Positions 57,337-64,000 of a DNA stretch of 64,000 nt are shown here, one piece after another; the first letter of the stretch is position 1, and each line of letters opens with the position of its first letter. The stretch spans positions 26,411,977 to 26,475,976 of the forward strand of contig NC_089275.1 in assembly GCF_963678975.1 (NCBI RefSeq), read 5' to 3'. The DNA is from Dysidea avara. Lineage: Eukaryota; Porifera; Demospongiae; Dictyoceratida; Dysideidae. Below the pieces are notes generated by a model. The model made no database searches, had not been told where the DNA came from, and saw nothing but the letters and a program-made list of their open reading frames with translations. The translations under genes and the position numbers were made by a program.

Positions 57337-57789
57337 TTATTCTAACATGCACCTATTCAGTATTGTGCAATTGTGAGAGGGGTGCATCATGTACTTGGTT
57401 GTCTGTGCCTACCCAAACTTTTCCATTAGCAAAATGCTTCAGAGAGCCATACTTATAATCTAAAGGCAGTATATAAAATATCTACAGGTATGAATTTTAT
57501 GTGGAAATGTCTACAAATTGCAGTATTTTAGCATCTATTTTTCAAAATTTCCTAGGGGGGGCATGCCCCCAGACCCCCCTAGTTCCAGCATGCGACGCAC
57601 ACCTCTACCCAAGAGATTAGTACCTTGAGTTAGCCTCCCCCTTTTATAAATCCTGGATGCGCCCCTGACTTTATTATGTACTGCACAAAAAACTCTTACA
57701 AAGAGTGTGCAAGCACAGATAATGATGATGCAAGTAATGAACATATATTACAGATAATTGTCTAGCTATAGTTTTGCTTTAAATTGGTC
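57337..57789. other. Stretch without a gene; hAT-like end at 57668
   Basis: 57540-57668 is G/C-rich MITE-like text ending CCTGGATGCGCCCCTG, the reverse complement of a CAGGGGCGCATCCAGG terminus. The partner end was not found. Confidence 0.35.
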
Positions 57790-58234
57790 TTGAGCAGGTG
57801 TCACCATTATGAGTTTGCTGGGTAAATTGTTCCATATTTTCAAAGTTGATGGGAAGAATGAGTGTAGGTATAAATTTGTTCTTGTGTTTGGTTATAGTAG
57901 CTTCATTGATTTTATGATTGATTTACCTTGTAAACAATAGAGGTAGCCAATTTAGGTTTTGTAACATAGTTGTAACACTTGCATATATACACAAACTTGC
58001 ACAGCATCTTTGGACTGATTTACAGTTGAGATGTCCTTATGTGTATAAGGGTCCCAGACAATACAGGCATATTCTAAGATTGGTTTGATAAGTGACTTGC
58101 AACAACTTGTTTTGACAGAGATTGAACAGCTGTGAAGGTCATGTTGCAAAAAAATACTTTTGTATTGTTAGCTTTGTTAGGTATTTGTCTGATGTGGTAA
58201 GATAGGTTTGAGTCAATTGTATATAGGTCCTAAG

Positions 58235-59345
58235 TAGTAGAGCAGCTAAGTGAAAAAATCATTCACTTTTCGATAAAAGCACCAAACTTGATACAACATT
58301 TGCTTAATTCATACTATTTCATATTAGATACAGTGCCATTAAAATTACCGATCATAATATCATGCTCAAAGAACCTGAAAAGTAAAATCAGTGGAAAATG
58401 TATAGGGGAAGCCATAGAATGCTCAGAGCTGGCTCAATGATGAATAATTATACTGAAACTTTGCATCTGAATAGACAAGCAAGGGATGGTCATATCAAAA
58501 AGCTGATCAAGGGAGGTGTCCATCCAGGTCATTAGCTTGCCATGTTAAGAAGCATGGATGGTCATGGTATATGAACCCATAGATATGCAATACATTATCT
58601 CTATTGGATCTGGCCTGTACTTTTAACACTGAAGTATTTGCTGCATTAGAAGTGTTTAAAAACAGGTTATTTTACTACATTTTGAAAGATTTTCTGATTA
58701 TACCTGTAAATTTGAGACACATTCATGCTATTAAATTTTGTACTAGTAATAGCATGTGTAGCAGTGAAATTTGGGATAAATACCACAAGTGTTGCATTGA
58801 AAATGGGTAAAATTCCACAAGGTGAAGCTGAGTGAAATTTCCATTTTCAATGCAGCAAGAGTGGTATTTATCCCAAATTTCACTGCTATGTCCATGCTAT
58901 TCCCAGTTAATACCATACTTGCTGCGTATACACATGCTGTGCATTACCATTGTTGCTACGTATGGAATTTGTCACTATGCACTAAACATGTGTCAACACT
59001 AATTAGTGCTACATTGTTACATAAATTCTAGCCAATGAAATTGCAATTATAACTTTCACTGCTGTCAGTGATAAATTTCACTGCTACTATAGAGACTTTT
59101 GTATGTGCAGTGAAACAGGAATGGTAATAAAGCAAGAACAAAGATTTGGGTGCACTTGTATGGTTTCCTGAGTAGCTAGAAATCATATACCCTAGTTTAA
59201 AAGTTTCAAAACATGCCCTAAGGCAATGATTTTGAAGTGGCACCATATCTCAAATGATTTAGTATACCTTACTCAATTTCCACAGAAAATTTGGTGCTTT
59301 TATCATAAAGTGAATGACAAAATTTGTTGCTTAGCTGCTCTACTA
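58235..59345. mobile_element. TIR element inserted in retrotransposon H
   Basis: About 60-bp TIRs: TAGTAGAGCAGCTAAG and GATAAAAGCACCAAA on the left, their reverse complements at 59268-59345. AAG flanks both ends (58232-58234 and 59346-59348). Removing the element and one AAG restores the RT frame across KYLG. No transposase recognised; contains a long hairpin at 58749-58900. Confidence 0.65.
58749..58900. repeat. 152-bp hairpin
   Basis: Arms of about 55-60 bp including GAAATTTGGGATAAATACCA and its reverse complement, with only a few mismatches. Confidence 0.75.
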
Positions 59346-59860
59346 AAGTATTTGGTGTGTGATACTTCTTGTATAAAGTACAGAGAATATAATGTGAAAG
59401 AATATAGGTTTCTTTTCTTATGAGCAATTCTGATAAATTCACATTTTTTTGACGTTGAAAGTCATTTTCTATTTGTTCGCCCATATTTCCAAAGTATTTA
59501 GGTCCTTCTGAAGACAAAAACAATCTTCTTTTGGATTAATAGAGGTGTGCAAAATAACATTATCCGCATAGTTTATAATCTTACAGTTGATAGTATGTTT
59601 TGGTAAATCCTTGAAGCATTATAATAATACAGGAACAAAAACAGTTTCCTGTGAAACTCCAGATGCTACTTCAGTCGCATCACCATCAACTAGTATCTGC
59701 TGCCGTCATTATGGTAATGTAACATTCTGCACCTTTTTGTACCTCTTGGAAATCTATCACTGATGTAACTTCAAATTTGTTTCAACAGAGTTTTGTTGAA
59801 GTAAAGTGTCCCAATCAATTGCATCAAGATTAGGCATACTGGCTACTATCTTTCCTGTCT

Positions 59861-60209
59861 ACATGTAGCTACCTATAACACTTATAATTTACAGACGTAT
59901 TCATGTGTTATTGCATATCACTTATACAGTTGGCTTTACTACATATGGTTATGGTATGTGCATTTTTCTGCATCTTAACTAAAAAGTTTGTAGCTATGTA
60001 CACCATACTCTATATAGTGTTGGAGAAGACATTAAAGTGGAAACTATACATTGGTAGGCATATAGTCAGTAAATTATTTTTGTATAGGAATGCTCAACGA
60101 ATCATTTTATAATCCTATATTAGGATATTTAAAACTGTAACATGGACTTGACATTCAGGTATTACAGAATACATCTAAACTATGTCATGCTTGGAATTTG
60201 TAGTACTCA
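59861..60209. other. Stretch without a recognisable gene
   Basis: Nothing recognised beyond short AT-rich frames. Confidence 0.3.
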
Positions 60210-61318
60210 CACTGTTTTAAAAAGGTGTTTTTGGGGTGCTATAGCTGCCATTTACACCAGGCTCCTCTGAGGGTGTTCTGTTACACCCATAGGATACTTC
60301 AACTACACCCATGGGGTGTAGAAGATATTTTAAATGGAAATGGACTGTTTTCTTTGTTATACAGCCAATCACATTTTCACCAAACAATTTCAAACATCAT
60401 CATATCATTGACTCAAAGAACATACAAGAAACATGGATATATGACAGTAATACATACATTCAGTATCATCAACTCTTCCCAGTGGCAGATCTAGAAATTT
60501 TCAGAGGGGGTTTCAGATTCCACTCAACTTCAGCCTAGCTGTAAGTCGAAGACTAAAAAAAAAAAGGTCACAACCTGCTCTTCAATGCCATAATTGTGAT
60601 TTCAAAGGAAAAAGTGAAAGTTTTGCCAGTAGAAAGCTCTACTATAACACACTACGTATAGCTCATGGTGGATTGTATCACCCACACAATGAGTTGTTAA
60701 TAAATTTGGGGCGTGCGCTATTCTCAGAGGGGGTTTCAGCTGAAACCATTGCAACCCCCCTACTGCTTCCTACCTCTTATGGTTTTCAGTTTGTATTTAT
60801 AATGTAACCAATAAGCATGACTTTCGATTGTGGGTTTCATTTTTAAAAGGCTCTGAAATGAATTACTACATGGTTGTCGCAAGACATAATACAGTGTACA
60901 GGTACATGACAATGCCATCACACTGTCGTTTCACTGTAATTAACACCTACGCGAATCTATTGTATGTACATCTTATGCATACATCAGTGGTAGAGTCACA
61001 TGCTATATGTCTTCCATGTTTTGCCTTCTTCATTTTATTATGATTTAATGTATGTACAATGCTGGAAGATAGTTTTGTTTGTAAATGCTAACCTGTATGC
61101 TCTTATTGACTTACAAACTTAATGTGTGACTGAATTGTGTTAATTTCATTAACTAAACCAGGTGTACATGAACACTAAAGGGTGTTGACAAATGCCAATA
61201 AGTGTTTTGAATTAGTGCAGTGTAAACACCCAAGGGTGTTCCTACTACACCATAACAGGTGTGGGTGCCTAGGTAACACAGCAACATGGGTGTTTGAGAA
61301 CACCCAATTTTAACAGTG
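60210..61318. mobile_element. CACTG-ended TIR element
   Basis: The left end CACTGTTTTAAAAAGGTGTT and the right end AACACCCAATTTTAACAGTG are imperfect inverted repeats. Both subterminal regions are rich in GGGTGT/ACACCC motifs (60231-60330 and 61150-61300). CACT ends hint at the CACTA/EnSpm group, but no target duplication or transposase was found. A hAT-like sequence starting CAGTGGCAGATCTAG lies inside at 60480. Confidence 0.45.
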
Positions 61319-62894
61319 CTGAATTACCTATCACTGTTAATTCATATTTGGTGTATACACTTGCATTCTATATACACCATATTGCAGTAGGTTGAGACTG
61401 TTGGAACTCCATTGCATACTCAAATTCATAAAGCCAGCTAACAAGGTGTTAAGACAGTTAGATACATAATACAATGAAACCTATCTAACCAAGTCACTGC
61501 AAAATAAGGTCACTACTTAACTCTAAACTAGCCATTGTAATAATTTTAATCCTTAAGTGCATCAAAGGTCACCTGCCTAATACAGCTATCTGCCTTCTAA
61601 GGTTGGGGGATTTTGGCCAATGGTGACCAGAATAGACAGGTTTCACTGTAATGTATTATACTATTTGCATTTTAGTGTGCTGAAATAGACATTATAGACA
61701 GCCATGCTTAAGTCCTTATAGATTATAAATTGGATCAGCCATGAATGAGACATGATGTCATGTTTTACATGTAAACCCAAGTATAGTGGAACTGATTGAA
61801 AGGATCAAGACATCTAAAGTGCTAGCTATTTTATTCAAGGTAAGAAATTGAACATATATGCAGAAATAAATTGGTTTTATATGCTAAAAAGCTAAGTATA
61901 GTAGCTATACTATCTACATGAGCTCACTTTGACTGCAGAGTCTCGAATCTTCAGCTATGGTAGCCTACATGTAGTGCAGCTATAGCTGTAGATGGCAACT
62001 TTTACTTAATATGTAGCAAAATGGGTAGTTGGCAGTCTGATAGGACAGCTATAGCATATTCAGCCACTACATGTTGGCTACCAATGTTAAAATTGTATTG
62101 ATATGACCTCATGAAGTGGATTATGGTTTTGCTGATGTAGCTGAGCTAGATCAGTTTTGATTACTCTGCAGAATTAAAATGCCACAACAGCCATTTCAGA
62201 AGCACACAATTGCTTTAAACAAGAAGCATATAAGAATGCAGTGAAACACAAAACATAGTCCAGTCCATAGAGATCAGCTAGGCACATGTGTATATAGCAA
62301 GATGCAACAATGCACTATGGTACTTTATATATAGTGCCCAGAAACATACTGCACTAACCATGATCTTTAAAAGTATCATTTGCTCAGAATCACTTTTTAA
62401 ACATGCTAGATTTAATTAAAAGATGGCTAAGTGGAGCTGATTCAATAATAATGAACAGAGAGTAAATGCTTCGTAGCTACAACTGAAAAGATCATGATGT
62501 TTCAATAATTGGTCTATATATTTAATATATAGTAGAAAAGCAAATGATGAGATGAAGACTGTTATAAGCATGTCAACCTATAGGGGTGCTGGGGACGTGC
62601 CCCATGCAGGTAATTTTGAAAATAGGCTTTTTTAAAATGAATTTGACGGAGTTTTGTATTCACAACTAACATCGCTTCCTGTGACTACAGATAGTAGATG
62701 GTTATCCAGCTCAGTTCCTCAAACGTGATAGAAAATTCTTATCATAAGCTTTGAGATTTTACATTCAGTTCTTGTTTGCAAAACCATAATTTGAGGGCTT
62801 TGCATGTAGTCCAAGAGACTTAAAGTATTATAGCAATACATAGTACCACTTGCAGTTCACTATAAACCAAGTAAAAATGGTTCAATGATAAGAG
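61319..62894. other. Stretch without a recognisable gene
   Basis: AT-rich. No coding motif recognised on either strand. A GGGGTGCTGGGGACGTGCCCC block near 62584 resembles parts of the dispersed repeat at 25540 and 63380. Confidence 0.3.
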
Positions 62895-62928
62895 CAAGAG
62901 TTCATAATATTTGTATTATGAACTCTTG
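62895..62928. repeat. Perfect CAAGAGTTCATAATA palindrome
   Basis: 15-bp arms (62895-62909 and 62914-62928) with loop TTTG; same arm as the hairpin at 4238-4300. Confidence 0.75.
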
Positions 62929-63379
62929 ATAAGAGTATAACTAGCAAGTTGCAGTGAAGAATGGAGTAAAGTTTGTGAACAAGATTAAAGGAATGGTAAG
63001 TATAATTTTATGATAGTTCAAACAAAAGACTAGGCATGTGGCATAATTGTGTAACACTGGTTACACCTAAAACTATTACAGTAGTTGAATGCAATATCAG
63101 CAATTGCATGATATTGTACAGTATAGGCAGCTCCAGGAATTTTGATGACAAGTTTTCAAACTTGCACTCTCGTAGCATGCTAAATCTAGGGGACTTGGAG
63201 GCATGTTCTCCAAGAAAAGTTTTGAAAATATGCAGCCTGAAATTTAATCTGGTAGCTAGCAATTTCACTAAAAACTCTTTTAACTGACATTCTCTGCATA
63301 ATTATGTTGAGAACTTATTGACATTCAATATAAACTTCTTGTGCTTGCTTCCATTTGCACAGCATCAACATCAGGAATG

Positions 63380-63720
63380 GACATACCAAAGTAGAGAAAT
63401 GTGAAGTTTGAATCATGCAACAGATACGGATGCCATTATGGAGGATCTGGGAGTATGTCCCCAGAGCTGTTTTCAGATTTTAAGTATTCTGAGATAGGAT
63501 TTTACACTATTAATTTTCATTGTGTGGTTACAATTAAATTAAATAGCCACTTACAGTTTTTAAGAGATATAAAATGTGGCTGCCCTATTAGAGTGGTTGA
63601 CTGCTCTATTAGAGTAACTCAATCTGAACCTTAGTACCAATAATTACTTGAATATACATACTTATGATCTGTTTCTGGAAACCTCAGAACCTCCCTCCAG
63701 AGCTGCCCCTGGTGATGGCA
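63380..63720 (+). repeat. Dispersed repeat, related to 25540-26030
   Basis: Shares TTACAGTTTTTAAG, CCTATTAGAGTGGTTGACTG and TGTTTCTGGAAACCTCAGAA-like landmarks in order with the earlier copy. Contains two CTATTAGAG motifs. Confidence 0.5.
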
Positions 63721-63859
63721 TGAGAATTCATGAGTCATGACATTTGAAATGTAAGCAATTTTAAGCCTGGTTTATTAAAAGCTAGATTTTCATTACAACT
63801 TAGTTAGTTTGATAGCACAAATATACAGAATAAATGGAAACAGGGCAGTTCAGTATAAA

Positions 63860-64000
63860 TCAAGACACACGGTAGTGTGTCGTGCGGCCCAAGAAGCCGG
63901 CGCGTAACACCCGTGAGTATATTGACAGGAAGAAAGAAAACGCAATTTTCGCACCTCCGTAGCTCTGTGCTTCCTTGATGAAACAAGCCAATTTTTTCTG
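63860..64000 (+). mobile_element. Composite element copy d, cut by the window end
   Basis: Starts TCAAGACACACGGTAGTGTG preceded by A, and continues with the GCGGCCCAAGAAGCCGGCGC block and the GACAGGAAGAAAG block seen in the other copies. Confidence 0.7.

Larger units (their letters stand above)
57790..59860 (-). pseudogene. Retrotransposon H: decayed reverse transcriptase
   Basis: From the 59850 side the minus strand reads SGVSQETVFVPVLL (motif B, decayed), KIINYADNVILH (motif C, catalytic YADD changed to YADN), KDLNTLEIWANK and MTFNVKKCEF. It then has SHTKYLGPIYTIDSNLSY across a TIR insertion at 58235-59345, and LIKPILEYACIVWDPYTHKD (58085-58030). Stops and shifts are frequent. Loss of a catalytic Asp and the nested insertion mark it as old. 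Confidence 0.65.

Overview
The window looks like a transposon-dense stretch of an animal nuclear genome. Sequence evidence for this is spliceosomal introns of 34-979 nt, eukaryotic non-LTR retrotransposons, hAT-like and mariner-like small transposons, and spliced transposase genes. The mix of repeats and the very short introns suggest an early-branching metazoan, and I favour a demosponge, but that is inference. I found no intact host gene, no rRNA, no convincing tRNA and no CRISPR. Nearly every recognisable reading frame belongs to a mobile element, and most are broken.

Layout. 1-1740: remnants of non-LTR retrotransposons. 1748-5854: a 4.1 kb element with about 635-bp terminal inverted repeats and a 7-bp target duplication; it holds a hAT-like element (2421-3800), which itself holds retrotransposon scraps. 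6018-9520: first copy of a composite element with a hairpin end, a 31-bp minisatellite array and a large foldback. 10951-18914: a hAT-type MITE split by Ginger copy 1 (11037-18639). 19090-23450: a CR1/jockey-like retrotransposon (A, minus strand) with a second retrotransposon inserted in its PHD finger. 23477-24513: another retrotransposon fragment inside a MITE. 26090-36930: a minus-strand retrotransposon with a restriction-like endonuclease (D), split by Ginger copy 2 (26780-34856). 36935-41200: retrotransposon C (plus). 42793-43153: a copy of the hAT-type MITE with no Ginger in it, i.e. a natural empty site. 43511-45334: MITE carrying retrotransposon E. 45500-49410: retrotransposon G, broken by a TA-flanked MITE. 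49422-51632 (minus) and 54200-57336 (plus): two more composite elements. 57790-59860: retrotransposon fragment H with a TIR element inside. 60210-61318: a CACTG-ended TIR element. 63860-64000: start of another composite element.

The best-supported system is the pair of Ginger-like DNA transposons. In copy 1, eighteen exons on the minus strand join in phase apart from one extra G, and give a protein of about 1,090 residues: H2C2 zinc finger, Gypsy-like DDE integrase, GPY/F-like module, a linker made of repeated exons, a Ulp1/SENP-like cysteine protease and a C-terminal PHD finger. Both copies have TGTCA ends, imperfect TIRs, subterminal GGTCC/GGACC repeats and a 4-bp GGCC target duplication. 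Removing either copy restores the interrupted target exactly: a MITE in one case, an open reading frame in the other. Each copy carries different disabling mutations.

The other elements interact mainly by nesting. Several filled/empty site pairs within the window allow target duplications and insertion order to be read directly.
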